Notes under the pieces: model-generated | Told to the model about the DNA's origin: nothing | Databases searched by the model: none | Seen by the model: only the letters and a program-made list of their open reading frames with translations | Source of the DNA: Bacillota bacterium | GTDB lineage: Bacteria > Bacillota > Clostridia > Lachnospirales > Lachnospiraceae | NCBI GenBank assembly: GCA_023409535.1 | Contig: JAEYGZ010000046.1 | Location: 186,001-250,000 of the forward strand | DNA length: 64,000 nt | Direction of reading: 5' to 3' | Translations under genes and position numbers: made by a program | Shown here: piece after piece, positions 18,236-27,094 of the stretch | Numbering within the stretch: position 1 is the first letter of the stretch | How the letters are laid out: every line of letters begins with the position of its first letter

Positions 18236-19327
18236 ATGAAAAGAAAATTAGTTAGTGTATTACTTTGCATCGCACTGGTTTCTTCTCTTCTTGTCGGCTG
18301 CGGAACTACGACAACAACCTCAGGTGACGGGGCTTCAGGCGATAAAAAGAAGGTCGGTGTTGCAATGCCTACGAAGGATTTGCAGCGTTGGAACCAGGAT
18401 GGTGACAATATGAAGAAGTCACTGGAGGCTGCAGGCTATACAGTTGACCTTCAATATGCAAACAATGAAATCGCAACCCAGGTATCCCAGATTGAGAATA
18501 TGATTACCGGAGGATGTGACCTTCTGGTGCTTGCAACCATCGATGGCGGTTCCGTAGGTACTGTTCTTGCAGAAGCAAAGGAAAAGAATATTCCGGTAAT
18601 CGCTTATGACCGTTTGATCATGGGTACCGATGCAGTTTCCTATTATGCAACCTTTGATAACTACATGGTTGGTACCATTCAGGGCCAGTATATCGTAGAT
18701 ACCCTGGATCTTGAGAACCAGGCAGGGCCTTTCAATATTGAATTATTCACAGGATCACCGGATGATAACAATGCACGTTTCTTCTTCGGCGGTGCGATGG
18801 ATGTTTTAACACCTTATATTGAGAGCGGCAAATTGAAGGTCGTATCCGGACAAAAGTCCTTTGAAGAAGTTGCAACCCTGAACTGGTCCACAGAGGAAGC
18901 TCAGAAGAGAATGGAGAACCTGATCACCGCAAACTATGCGAACGGAACTAAGCTGGATGCTGTATATTCCTCCAATGACTCCTGTGCGATCGGTATCAGC
19001 AATGCACTTGTAAATGCAGGCTATAAGGGTGACAATTTCCCGATTCTGACAGGTCAGGACTGCGATATCACTTCTGTTAAGAACATTCTTGCAGGAACAC
19101 AGTCCATGTCGATCTTTAAGGATACCCGTACCTTAGCAGACAAGGTGGTTGAGATGGTTACCGCAATTATTAAGGGTACCGAGGTTCCGGTCAATGATAC
19201 CGAGACCTATGACAATGGAACCGGTATTATCCCCAGCTTCCTTTGCACACCGGTATTTGCAGATAAAAACAACTACAAGGACCTGTTAATCGACTCAGGT
19301 TACTATACCGAGGATCAGTTGAAATAA
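18236..19327 (+). CDS. chvE: Multiple-sugar-binding lipoprotein ChvE-like
   Basis: A 363-residue lipoprotein with a clear signal and lipobox (LVGC, Cys22) and a Thr/Ser/Gly tether. The mature part is ChvE-like throughout: VGVAMPTKDLQRWNQDG, NEIATQVSQIENMI, IAYDRLIMGTDAVSYYATF, NWSTEEAQKRM and YSSNDSCAIGI. ChvE proteins bind aldoses such as xylose, arabinose, galactose and glucose. It is the high-abundance binding component of the importer formed with the next two genes. It has its own leader with a strong GGGAGG site. Confidence 0.95.
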   Translation: MKRKLVSVLLCIALVSSLLVGCGTTTTTSGDGASGDKKKVGVAMPTKDLQRWNQDGDNMKKSLEAAGYTVDLQYANNEIATQVSQIENMITGGCDLLVLATIDGGSVGTVLAEAKEKNIPVIAYDRLIMGTDAVSYYATFDNYMVGTIQGQYIVDTLDLENQAGPFNIELFTGSPDDNNARFFFGGAMDVLTPYIESGKLKVVSGQKSFEEVATLNWSTEEAQKRMENLITANYANGTKLDAVYSSNDSCAIGISNALVNAGYKGDNFPILTGQDCDITSVKNILAGTQSMSIFKDTRTLADKVVEMVTAIIKGTEVPVNDTETYDNGTGIIPSFLCTPVFADKNNYKDLLIDSGYYTEDQLK

Positions 19328-19342
19328 TTCATGAACCATCAT

Positions 19343-19388
19343 TAGGGTGTTGTAGCTAAGCGACATGAACTGCAGCACCCTATTTTCT
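19343..19388 (+). terminator. Attenuator between binding protein and ATPase genes
   Basis: Thirteen-base arms (19343-19355 and 19370-19382, with G-T wobbles) are followed by TTTTCTT. As in the importer at 5-9 kb, a leaky terminator follows the binding-protein gene. Confidence 0.75.
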
Positions 19389-19447
19389 TAGAATAGATAG
19401 GAGTGTTAAATCGTTTTTTATCGGATAAGTATATAGGAGGAGTAAAA

Positions 19448-20986
19448 TTGGCAGCAGTATTATTAGAAATGAAGAATATTACCAAACGCTTCCCCGGAAT
19501 CAAAGCATTAGATAATGTTAACCTTGAAGTTGAAGAAGGTGAGATACATGCACTGGTTGGTGAAAATGGAGCCGGTAAATCCACGCTCATGAATGTCCTG
19601 AGCGGTATCTATCCCCATGGAAGCTATGAGGGCGAGGTCCTGTATCAGGGTAAAGAATGCAAGTTCAACACCATAAGGGATAGCGAAGAGAAAGGGATTG
19701 TTATCATTCATCAAGAGCTTGCTCTTGTTCCATATATGACCATTGGCGAAAATATGTTTCTTGGCAACGAGCGCGGTACTGACTTCAGGATCAATTGGGA
19801 AGAGACCTATCACCGTGCAGATGAATTACTGGCAACGGTTGGTCTGCATGAAGCAGCACGAACTCTGATTAAGGACATCGGAATCGGAAAGCAGCAGATG
19901 GTTGAGATAGCGAAGGCGCTTGCTAAGAATGTTAAGCTGCTTATACTGGATGAACCGACCGCTTCCTTAAATGAGGCGGATTCCCATAAATTATTGGATT
20001 TATTGCTTCGGTTTAAGAAAGAAGGACTTACTTCGATAATTATTTCTCATAAACTAAATGAGATTTCATATGTTTCTGATAAAATTACCATCCTCCGCGA
20101 TGGTGCAACCATCGAAACACTGGACAATAAGGCGGAGATCATCGGTGAAGAGCGGATTATCAAGGGGATGGTGGGACGTACTCTGACAGATCGGTTTCCT
20201 AAGAGGGAACATGCGGCCATTGGTGAAACCAATCTGGAGGTACATAATTGGACGGTACATCATCCGCTGTACAGTGACAGAAAGGTGGTTGATAATGTAT
20301 CACTCCATATCCGTAAAGGAGAAGTTGTAGGAATTGCAGGGCTCATGGGTGCAGGCCGTACAGAGCTTGCACTAAGCATCTTTGGCAAAAGCTACGGCAC
20401 AGAGATCAGCGGTACCCTGCTGGTAAATGGCCGTGAGGTCAAGCTAAACAGTGCAAAACAGGCAATTGATCATAAAATTGCTTATATTACTGAGGATCGC
20501 AAGGGAGATGGTCTGGTACTGAGCAATCCGATACGCATTAATACAACCCTGGCAAAAATGGAGCAGGTCAGTCATAATGGTGTCATTGATTTTCAGCTTG
20601 AGGTGAACGCTGCAAAGCAATTTGTGGAAAAACTCAGGACAAAATGCACCTCCGTGGAGCAGTATGTAGGTAATTTAAGCGGCGGTAATCAGCAAAAGGT
20701 ATTAATCAGTAAATGGATGTTTGCCAATCCTGATATTATGATCCTTGATGAGCCGACACGAGGTATTGATGTCGGCGCAAAATACGAGATTTATTGTATT
20801 ATCAATCAGCTGGTAGAGGAAGGAAAGTCAATTCTTATGATATCTTCCGAATTGCCGGAGCTTCTTGGAATGTGCGATCGTATCTATGTTATGAATGAAG
20901 GCAGGATAATCGGAGAGGTAAGCCGTGAGGAAGCTTCTCAGGAGCTGATTATGGGACAGATCGTAAAATCAAGTAAAGGAGTATAG
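19448..20986 (+). CDS. gguA: Sugar ABC importer ATPase, GguA/XylG type
   Basis: A 512-residue ATPase with two nucleotide-binding domains in tandem, the hallmark of the ribose/xylose/ChvE importers. Domain 1 has the P-loop GENGAGKST at about 39, the signature near IGKQQMVEIAKAL, and LLILDEPTASLNE. Domain 2 has a degenerate P-loop (GLMGAGRTEL), LSGGNQQKVLISKWM and MILDEPTRGIDVG. I chose the TTG start at 19448 because it follows AGGAGGAG; an in-frame GTG at 19403 would add 15 residues with no homology. It is followed by the permease gene after 2 bases. Confidence 0.96.
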   Translation: MAAVLLEMKNITKRFPGIKALDNVNLEVEEGEIHALVGENGAGKSTLMNVLSGIYPHGSYEGEVLYQGKECKFNTIRDSEEKGIVIIHQELALVPYMTIGENMFLGNERGTDFRINWEETYHRADELLATVGLHEAARTLIKDIGIGKQQMVEIAKALAKNVKLLILDEPTASLNEADSHKLLDLLLRFKKEGLTSIIISHKLNEISYVSDKITILRDGATIETLDNKAEIIGEERIIKGMVGRTLTDRFPKREHAAIGETNLEVHNWTVHHPLYSDRKVVDNVSLHIRKGEVVGIAGLMGAGRTELALSIFGKSYGTEISGTLLVNGREVKLNSAKQAIDHKIAYITEDRKGDGLVLSNPIRINTTLAKMEQVSHNGVIDFQLEVNAAKQFVEKLRTKCTSVEQYVGNLSGGNQQKVLISKWMFANPDIMILDEPTRGIDVGAKYEIYCIINQLVEEGKSILMISSELPELLGMCDRIYVMNEGRIIGEVSREEASQELIMGQIVKSSKGV

Positions 20987-20988
20987 CA

Positions 20989-22146
20989 ATGGATAGAGCA
21001 AAAGAAATCCTAAAAAAGAATACAATGGTTATTGCGCTGATAATGGTAACAATTTTCTTCGCAATAACAACAAACGGTACCTTGCTTGTACCTCAGAATG
21101 TAACAAATCTCATTGCACAGAACGGATATGTGGTTATCCTTGCCGTCGGTATGCTTATGTGTATCCTGACCGGAGGAAATATCGATCTGTCTATTGGTTC
21201 CATCGTGTGTCTGATCGGCGCAATCGCGGGAACATTGATTGTAAATAAGCATGTAAACAACTGGGTAACAATTATTATCTGCCTGCTCATCGGTATCGTC
21301 ATCGGAATGATTCAGGGTTATTGGATAGCCTACCTTCGTATTCCTGCTTTTATTGTAACCCTGGCAGGTATGCTGCTGTGGCGCGGAGTATCCTTGATGG
21401 TACTTGGCGGCTTGACCGTGTCCCCCTTCCCGGACAGTTATCTCAATCTATTTAACAGTTATGTACCGGACATCTTTCATGGCAATATCAACCTATTCAG
21501 TATTGTTATCGGTATTTTGGCATGTGCCGTTTCTATACTGGCAAGAAGTATATCCAGAGTTAACCGGAGTAAGAAGGGCTATCAGTCGGAAAGTTTCCTG
21601 ATGGAAATTACTCAGATGGTGATTATCTGTATCGTGATCATGGCGCTTGCATTTTCCATGTCCTATCATAAGGGTGTTCCTGTGATACTGATTATTCTTG
21701 CGGTAATCGTATTCGCTTATACCTATTATACCACGAAGACCGTTCCGGGCCGTCACCTCTATGCTATGGGCGGGAATGAGAAGGCTGCAAAACTAAGCGG
21801 TATCAATACAAACCGTGTACTGTTCTTTGCTTATGTGAATATGGCATTTTTAAGTGCTGTTGCTGCTTTGGTCTGCGTGGCAAGATTTAACTCGGCAGCC
21901 CCGACGGCCGGAACCAACTATGAGCTTGATGCCATTGGCGCTTGCTATATCGGCGGTGCTTCCGCTTACGGCGGTATCGGTTCCGTACCCAGAGTAGTTG
22001 TCGGTGCGATCTTTATGGGCGTCATAAATAATGGTATGTCCATGATGGGGATTGACAGTAATGTTCAAAAAGTTGTAAAAGGAGCAGTTTTACTTGCGGC
22101 GGTTACCTTCGATGTATTATCCAAGAAGAAGGGAAGACTGGCTTAA
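20989..22146 (+). CDS. gguB: Sugar ABC importer permease, GguB/XylH type
   Basis: A 385-residue permease of the BPD_transp_2 family, about ten hydrophobic segments. Landmarks are NGYVVILAVGMLMCILTGGNIDLSIGS, ending with the typical GGNIDLSIGS motif, RIPAFIVTLAGMLLWRG, the cytoplasmic PGRHLYAMGGNEKAAKLSGI loop that contacts the ATPase, and GGASAYGGIGSV. The gene starts right after the ATPase stop and shares its mRNA. It forms the membrane channel of the ChvE-GguAB system. Confidence 0.96.
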   Translation: MDRAKEILKKNTMVIALIMVTIFFAITTNGTLLVPQNVTNLIAQNGYVVILAVGMLMCILTGGNIDLSIGSIVCLIGAIAGTLIVNKHVNNWVTIIICLLIGIVIGMIQGYWIAYLRIPAFIVTLAGMLLWRGVSLMVLGGLTVSPFPDSYLNLFNSYVPDIFHGNINLFSIVIGILACAVSILARSISRVNRSKKGYQSESFLMEITQMVIICIVIMALAFSMSYHKGVPVILIILAVIVFAYTYYTTKTVPGRHLYAMGGNEKAAKLSGINTNRVLFFAYVNMAFLSAVAALVCVARFNSAAPTAGTNYELDAIGACYIGGASAYGGIGSVPRVVVGAIFMGVINNGMSMMGIDSNVQKVVKGAVLLAAVTFDVLSKKKGRLA

Positions 22147-22216
22147 TTGTAAAATAGATCTTCGCAAGTATTATATTACGCTTACCAGTTTATATTAGAC
22201 TCCTATATATTTTGGG

Positions 22217-22282
22217 TGAAGGACTTTGTAATTGACGGTTGCAATACTGTCATAATGCAAGGTCCTTCATTCTGTTTTTATA
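22217..22282 (+). terminator. Terminator after the ChvE-GguAB operon
   Basis: TGAAGGACTTTG (22217-22228) pairs with CAAGGTCCTTCA (22258-22269), and an inner TGACGG/CTGTCA pair extends it. It is followed by TTCTGTTTTTA. Confidence 0.75.
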
Positions 22283-22354
22283 CCTGCATGAATGCATGGT
22301 TTTATGGTAATAATTCATCAATAGAAACAAAATATAATTTAAGGAGGAAGAACA

Positions 22355-22948
22355 ATGAAGGTAAAAACAATCGCTATAGCAAGCTTGGTTATTATGTCAT
22401 TATTCATGACAGGATGCGGGAATAAAACGGGTAATAATACGGCGACCGGAACTCCTGCACCCACTGCAGCTGTGGGAACTACGACAACACCTGCTGCCAC
22501 AACAGCAGCCTCTGCGACGCCTGATGCAGTAAGCTCGGCTTCTATTGTAAATGATGAAGCGGGCTTTATGAAGGCCATCAGTAAGGAGGGTACCTGGATT
22601 ATTTGCCTTACCCAGGATCTGACCACAGATAAGGAACTGACAGTAGACGGAGAATTTAAAAACAGCAAGGATGAGGTTCAGAGAAAGTTAGCACTTTACA
22701 GTCAGGATGCCAATCGAAACATTACCGCAAGATACACCCTGACCGCCCCCAAGATGACCATCAAAAGCCCCATGTGCAGCATTCAGCACGGCACCTTCAA
22801 GGGTGATTTATATGTGTCGGTGGACAACTTCCAGCTGGTAGACGCAACAGTAGACGGAAATGTATATTTCACAACCGAAACTGCGAAGAGTACCTTTACC
22901 GTGGATGAATCCAGCAAGGTGACGGGAAAGCAGGAGATGAAACAGTGA
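22355..22948 (+). CDS. Lipoprotein of unknown function
   Basis: A 197-residue lipoprotein with a clear signal and lipobox (FMTGC, Cys21), then a roughly 40-residue Thr/Ala/Pro linker. The globular part (about 65-197) alternates short strands: IICLTQDLTTDKELTV, GTFKGDLYV, VDATVDGNVYF and KSTFTVDESSKV. This periodic pattern resembles a short parallel beta-solenoid, as in polymer-forming or pectate-lyase-like folds. No catalytic motif was recognised. It lies behind a terminator after the sugar importer, with its own AAGGAGGA site, so it is likely a separate unit. Function not assigned. Confidence 0.75.
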   Translation: MKVKTIAIASLVIMSLFMTGCGNKTGNNTATGTPAPTAAVGTTTTPAATTAASATPDAVSSASIVNDEAGFMKAISKEGTWIICLTQDLTTDKELTVDGEFKNSKDEVQRKLALYSQDANRNITARYTLTAPKMTIKSPMCSIQHGTFKGDLYVSVDNFQLVDATVDGNVYFTTETAKSTFTVDESSKVTGKQEMKQ

Positions 22949-23035
22949 TTTAGCCTGGTATGGCTAGATACGAATGGGTTAAATCCTGTATGGGCCGGAG
23001 AAAGCGGTCAGCTTGAAAGCAAGAATCTGCAATCT

Positions 23036-23124
23036 GTTGTCTAAGACAAACGAGGATGGAAGCTAAAGTGAGGCGCTCATTTTAGTTTCTATCCTCGTTT
23101 GCTTTAGTACAATTTACAGACAAC
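23036..23124 (+). repeat. Long hairpin element C
   Basis: Arms 23047-23067 and 23081-23101 are complementary at 19 of 21 bases with two wobbles. The loop GTGAGGCGCTCAT pairs further, and an outer GTTGTCT/AGACAAC pair (23036-23042, 23118-23124) encloses it. The 9-mer CTGCAATCT lies directly to the left, the same word found left of element A. There is no T-run at the end, so it is not a classic terminator. Confidence 0.7.
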
Positions 23125-23219
23125 TTGCCGGGACATGGTCTGAAACAATATTTTTTGGACAATCTATTTATTGCATGATAAAATAATAGATATAAATGTA
23201 GTTTGAGGAGGTTGATAGG

Positions 23220-23537
23220 ATGAGAGACGAGCTTGCACAGGTGGATGCGGATCTGAAGGGCTTATTTGTAGAAACAAAGCTTGATGAGATGGTGGGGTTA
23301 TTACAGGAGCAGCTGGATTCTGATGTGAAGGAATTGGCGGAATATAACTGGAATATAATTAAAAAATATTTTGATACGGAGAGCTTTGAACTACTGCTAA
23401 AGCATTTGAAGTTCGTTGCCTACACATGTTTTGTTGTTGAGTATGCCCATAAGATCGGATTAATTTCTGAGGAAGCCTTTCGTATTATGATGATGGTGTA
23501 TAATGATATTTATGAATTAAAAAGAAATAATACCTGA
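23220..23537 (+). CDS. Small hypothetical protein
   Basis: A 105-residue, helix-rich acidic protein with a strong GAGGAGGTTGATAGG site before ATG. No signal peptide, cysteine cluster or known motif was recognised. Helical stretches such as DEMVGLLQEQLDSDVKELAEYN and FRIMMMVYNDIYELKR suggest an all-alpha fold. It is a separate unit between hairpin element C and a phosphatase gene. Coding status is supported by the ribosome binding site and codon use; function unknown. Confidence 0.7.
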   Translation: MRDELAQVDADLKGLFVETKLDEMVGLLQEQLDSDVKELAEYNWNIIKKYFDTESFELLLKHLKFVAYTCFVVEYAHKIGLISEEAFRIMMMVYNDIYELKRNNT

Positions 23538-23682
23538 TTGTTTTGCTGCGGAGGGCCGGAGGGCAAAATTGCCTGCTAATCACTGGGATTGACAAATCAT
23601 GATTAAAAATGTAAAATGTGCTACATAGCCTATTTTTTTTCATCAAATCGATCTCAAGCTCAATTAAAGGCGGTGATAAGCG

Positions 23683-24318
23683 ATGATTAACTTATATCTC
23701 ATAAGGCATGGCAGGCAAAATAGCACGTTATGTAACGTAGATGTGGGGCTTTCCGAACAGGGCCGTCTTCAGGCGGAATTATTAAGAGAGCGTTTGCAAG
23801 GCTATCCTGTTGATGCGCTGTATTCCAGCAATCTGGTGCGGGCAGTTGAGACGGCAGAAATCATTAACGGAGGACTGCGGCTTCCCCTGATGATCCGTGA
23901 AGAGCTTCGGGAAATATCCTTTGGATTAATGGAAGGAAGAAGCGATGAATATAATGATGAGCATTTTGCTGAGTTTAAAGCGGAGCAGAAAAAGCTCATG
24001 GATGATATCCCATACCCGGGAGGCGAAAACGGTACTTCCGTCTATGAGCGGGCAATGCCTGTCATTCAGGAAATCGTACAAAGCGGAAAGAAGAATATTG
24101 CGGTGATTACGCATGGCGGGACCATACGTGTTCTGATGGCTGCATTATTTGGAAGGAACCAGGCAAGGCGGTTTTTATTTGGAGTATCCCTGGAATGTAC
24201 AGGTATCACTCAATTGGTATACAATCCTATCTATGACAGGTTCTATCTGGAACGGTTCAATGATTATGCACATCTTGAATTATATCCGGAGCTACACAGA
24301 AGAGGCATTGGAAGATAA
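23683..24318 (+). CDS. Histidine phosphatase family protein
   Basis: A 211-residue phosphoglycerate-mutase-like phosphatase. The catalytic motif LIRHGRQN has the nucleophilic His near residue 8. YSSNLVRAVETAEII supplies the conserved Arg, REISFGLMEGRS the acid/base Glu region, and IAVITHGGTIRVLMAAL the second His. Length and motifs fit alpha-ribazole phosphatase/CobC or general broad-specificity phosphatases. There is no cobalamin gene nearby, so no specific symbol is given. The start follows AAAGGCGGTGATAAG. Confidence 0.9.
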   Translation: MINLYLIRHGRQNSTLCNVDVGLSEQGRLQAELLRERLQGYPVDALYSSNLVRAVETAEIINGGLRLPLMIREELREISFGLMEGRSDEYNDEHFAEFKAEQKKLMDDIPYPGGENGTSVYERAMPVIQEIVQSGKKNIAVITHGGTIRVLMAALFGRNQARRFLFGVSLECTGITQLVYNPIYDRFYLERFNDYAHLELYPELHRRGIGR

Positions 24319-24336
24319 CATATAGCAGTTTATTTG

Positions 24337-24363
24337 AGGCGGTTCGGAATGAACTGCCTTTTA
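24337..24363 (+). terminator. Terminator after phosphatase gene
   Basis: AGGCGGTTC and GAACTGCCT pair around a 5-base loop and run into TTTTA. A second small hairpin (CCGTTATTT/AAATAACGG) lies at about 24414-24441, before the next gene. Confidence 0.75.
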
Positions 24364-24488
24364 TTGAAGGTACCGACAGGCCGCCTTCAAAGAGGATAAT
24401 CCGGGCCGTAAATCCGTTATTTTTCCATAGGCAAATAACGGGCAATCACAAAGCAATTCCTTTAGAATAGGGTTTGGGAGGTGACAAG

Positions 24489-25322
24489 ATGGATTGGATC
24501 AATCGGATGAACAGTGTCATTGATTATGTTGAAGATAATCTGGATTCCGAAATAGATGAGAAGGAGATCAGTAAGATTGCGGCATGTTCCTTTTCTTTAT
24601 TTCAGGGGGCATTTACGCAGATTACCGGGATACCGCTGTCGGAGTATATCAGACGAAGAAGGCTGACCTGCGCGGCCCATGATATTCAGAACACAGAGGA
24701 GAAGATTATTGATATTGCGCTTAAATACGGTTATCAATCAGCGGATGCCTTCAGTGTGGCCTTTAAACGAATGAATGGAATAGCGCCGATGGATGCAAGA
24801 AAACAGGGGGTAACACTTACCTTCTATTGCCGTCTTCACTTCACTATAACGATTATGGGAGTTGATAGAATGGATTACACAATGATGGAAAAGGAACCCT
24901 TTAAGGTGATTGGAATCAGACGGACGACGCCTTATGGAGGCGGAACCTGGGCGGTTGTCAAAAGTGACGGCAGCGGCGAGGCAATCAGGGAGCTCAGCGG
25001 CCGCTTTTTTGATCTTGGCTTATGCTTTGGATTTGGAGAAGATGGCAGTAATGATTATATGTGTGCCATCCAATGGGATAAGGAGGATATCCCGGGCTAC
25101 GACAGCTTTGCATATCCTGCCTCAACCTGGATCAGATTTGAAGCAAAAGGCACCATTACAGGCCAGACCCTCGGTAACGTATGGCAGCGGATTAACAATG
25201 AATTTTTACCGCAGAGCAAATATAAAAAGTCCGGTCTTCCAACCATTGAGAAATATGTCTCCTGGGATGAGACGGCAGATCTGTGCAGTGTCGAGATATT
25301 GATACCTGTCGCAGCAAAATAA
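24489..25322 (+). CDS. AraC-type regulator with GyrI-like effector domain
   Basis: A 277-residue regulator. The N-terminal 105 residues form a two-helix-turn-helix AraC/SoxS domain (KEISKIAACSFSLFQGAF and IDIALKYGYQSADAFSVAFKR, ending GIAPMDARKQG). The C-terminal part (about 120-277) is a GyrI/SOUL-like effector-binding domain, starting YTMMEKEPFKVIGIRRTTPYGGG and ending VSWDETADLCSVEILIPV. This is the layout of the Rob/BmrR-like AraC regulators that bind lipophilic compounds. ATG 24489 was chosen because it follows GGGAGGTGA. Its target is not obvious from neighbours; it faces the aldo/keto reductase gene. Confidence 0.9.
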   Translation: MDWINRMNSVIDYVEDNLDSEIDEKEISKIAACSFSLFQGAFTQITGIPLSEYIRRRRLTCAAHDIQNTEEKIIDIALKYGYQSADAFSVAFKRMNGIAPMDARKQGVTLTFYCRLHFTITIMGVDRMDYTMMEKEPFKVIGIRRTTPYGGGTWAVVKSDGSGEAIRELSGRFFDLGLCFGFGEDGSNDYMCAIQWDKEDIPGYDSFAYPASTWIRFEAKGTITGQTLGNVWQRINNEFLPQSKYKKSGLPTIEKYVSWDETADLCSVEILIPVAAK

Positions 25323-25349
25323 AGGAACATTGTCCAGAATGAAAAAAGC

Positions 25350-25405
25350 AGGGCGCTGCAGAATTGCTTCCGGTACCGGGAAGTAATTCTGCAGCGCCCT
25401 TTTAT
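25350..25405. terminator. Bidirectional terminator between convergent genes
   Basis: AGGGCGCTGCAGAATT (25350-25365) and its reverse complement (25385-25400), with an inner CTTCC/GGAAG pair, are flanked by A-run on the left and TTTTAT on the right. It serves the AraC gene and the convergent reductase gene. Confidence 0.9.
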
Positions 25406-25429
25406 GAGCATACTGATACCGAAGGTGTT

Positions 25430-26278
25430 TTAAAACACGAGATTATCGGGGTGAGGACCCGTGAGGCCGTAAGCTTCAAGCACCTTCATCGCCTCGATAT
25501 CCTCCGGGGTGAGTTCAAAATCAAAGATATCGGCATTTTCCAGCATCCGTTCCCTGCCGGTGGTTTTCGGCAGAGGTAAGAAGCCGTGCTGTATACTCCA
25601 GCGAAGCAGGATCTGGGGAATGGACTTTTGATACCTTTGTGCCAGCTCCTTCAATACCGGATGTATCATCTGACCGTTCATCAGCGGACTCCAGGCTTCC
25701 ACAATGATCCGTTTTTCTTTACAGTAATTCACAGCGTCGGTCTGGGTATATTGCGGGTGCAGCTCAAGCTGGTCTACCATGGGAGCGATCACAGCAGTCT
25801 CCAGCAAAGCGTCAATATGATGCTCCAGGAAGTTGCTGACACCGATGGCTTTAATTTTTCCGTCCTGATATAGCTCTTCAAATGCTTTCCAGGTCCCCTC
25901 ATTTGCCTCTTTCCAGTAATCTTTGTATGCGGCGGGGATTGGCCAATGAATCAAATACAGATCAAGATAGTCCAGCTCCAGATTATTCATGGTTACTTCA
26001 AAGGCTTTCAGGGTATTCTCATAACCATGGTCCGGATTGTTCAGTTTACTGGTGATAAATAATTCACTGCGTTTTAATCCGCATTCTCTGACTGCTTTTC
26101 CTACCGCATGTTCATTCTGATATGCATAGGCGGTATCGATATGGCGATAACCGCAGTCGATTGCGGTCTTTACGATATCGGCGGTAGTTGCATCGGCTGC
26201 AAGCTTCCAGGTTCCAAAGCCTACACAAGGGATCTTAACTCCGTTAGAAAGTACATAAGTATCTTGGATACTGTCCAT
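25430..26278 (-). CDS. Aldo/keto reductase
   Basis: A 282-residue NADPH-dependent aldo/keto reductase (2,5-diketo-gluconate reductase-like, AKR5 type). The tetrad is visible: Asp and Tyr in YRHIDTAYAYQNEHAVG, Lys in FITSKLNN, and His in YLIHWPIP. Later motifs are IGVSNFLEHHI, and LPKTTGRERMLEN near the cofactor site. ATG 26278 was chosen (after AAGGAGCTCATCAAA); an upstream in-frame codon at 26356 would add 26 residues unlike the family. Substrate unknown. Confidence 0.95.
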   Translation of the reverse strand: MDSIQDTYVLSNGVKIPCVGFGTWKLAADATTADIVKTAIDCGYRHIDTAYAYQNEHAVGKAVRECGLKRSELFITSKLNNPDHGYENTLKAFEVTMNNLELDYLDLYLIHWPIPAAYKDYWKEANEGTWKAFEELYQDGKIKAIGVSNFLEHHIDALLETAVIAPMVDQLELHPQYTQTDAVNYCKEKRIIVEAWSPLMNGQMIHPVLKELAQRYQKSIPQILLRWSIQHGFLPLPKTTGRERMLENADIFDFELTPEDIEAMKVLEAYGLTGPHPDNLVF

Positions 26279-26412
26279 TTTGATGAGCTCCTTCCATTGT
26301 ACCAGTGTTATGCGTATGATTGAATGTATCTGAATAACAGTATTTCCAATAAACATAAAAGGTATGTTATAATGAAAATAAACTAAGAATCACTTTTAAG
26401 GAGGAACAAGTA

Positions 26413-27069
26413 TTGAAGCGTATGAAAGCTGTAATTTTTGATGTTGATGAAACTCTGGCAGACCGCAAAGCTGCATTTGTGCGGTTTTGTAATTATATGA
26501 TGGATACCTATGCCAAGGAGTACCCTTTCAGGGAATCAAGAGAAGATATGATTGCATATATGATAGAAATCGATAAAAACGGATACTCCAAATTGGATCA
26601 TTTTCTGGAAGACCTGAAAAAGCGCTGGCCCATTTCTCTGACAGCTCCGGAATTTATCACCTTCCGCAATAATATCTTCGGGGCATTGACCGTTTCCTAT
26701 CCGGAGACAAAAGAGGTGCTTGATGCGTTAACCGGCCGTTATAAGCTTGGTGTTATTACCAATGGGTATTCCGAGGTGCAGCGCAGAAAGATAGAGATGA
26801 TCGGGATTACACATTATTTTGAAGATATCATCGTATCCGGCGAGGAAGATTTTGCAAAGCCGGATACGAGAATATTCTTAAAATCCTGTGAACGTCTTGG
26901 GGTTAAGCCTGAGGAAGCGGTCTACGTCGGTGACTATTATCCGAATGATATTGAAGGCGCCGTGCGTGCCGGTATTACACCGATCTGGATATGCCAGGAT
27001 CTGAAGGAGCATCCCGAATATCAGGGTATCCGCGTAAGCAGGCTGAGGGAGATATTACAGTTTATCTGA
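26413..27069 (+). CDS. HAD-family hydrolase
   Basis: A 218-residue haloacid-dehalogenase-type phosphatase. Motif I is IFDVDETLAD with both catalytic Asp residues at about 10 and 12, motif II is GVITNGYS, Lys in FAKPDTRIF is motif III, and VYVGDYYPNDIEG is motif IV. A helical cap lies between motifs I and II (YjjG/pyrimidine nucleotidase-like type). The start is a TTG behind AAGGAGG; an ATG nine bases later is the alternative. A TATAAT box at 26368 lies upstream. Confidence 0.92.
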   Translation: MKRMKAVIFDVDETLADRKAAFVRFCNYMMDTYAKEYPFRESREDMIAYMIEIDKNGYSKLDHFLEDLKKRWPISLTAPEFITFRNNIFGALTVSYPETKEVLDALTGRYKLGVITNGYSEVQRRKIEMIGITHYFEDIIVSGEEDFAKPDTRIFLKSCERLGVKPEEAVYVGDYYPNDIEGAVRAGITPIWICQDLKEHPEYQGIRVSRLREILQFI

Positions 27070-27094
27070 TTATAAAAATGATAATGTTATCTTA

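Noticed and set aside
22216..22425. 69-codon frame between gguB and the lipoprotein gene
   Set aside because: It overlaps the terminator hairpin and runs across the strong AAGGAGGA site and start of the real lipoprotein gene in another frame.
24910..25302. 130-codon frame overlapping the AraC/GyrI gene
   Set aside because: Different frame inside a good gene, no ribosome binding site and no family features.
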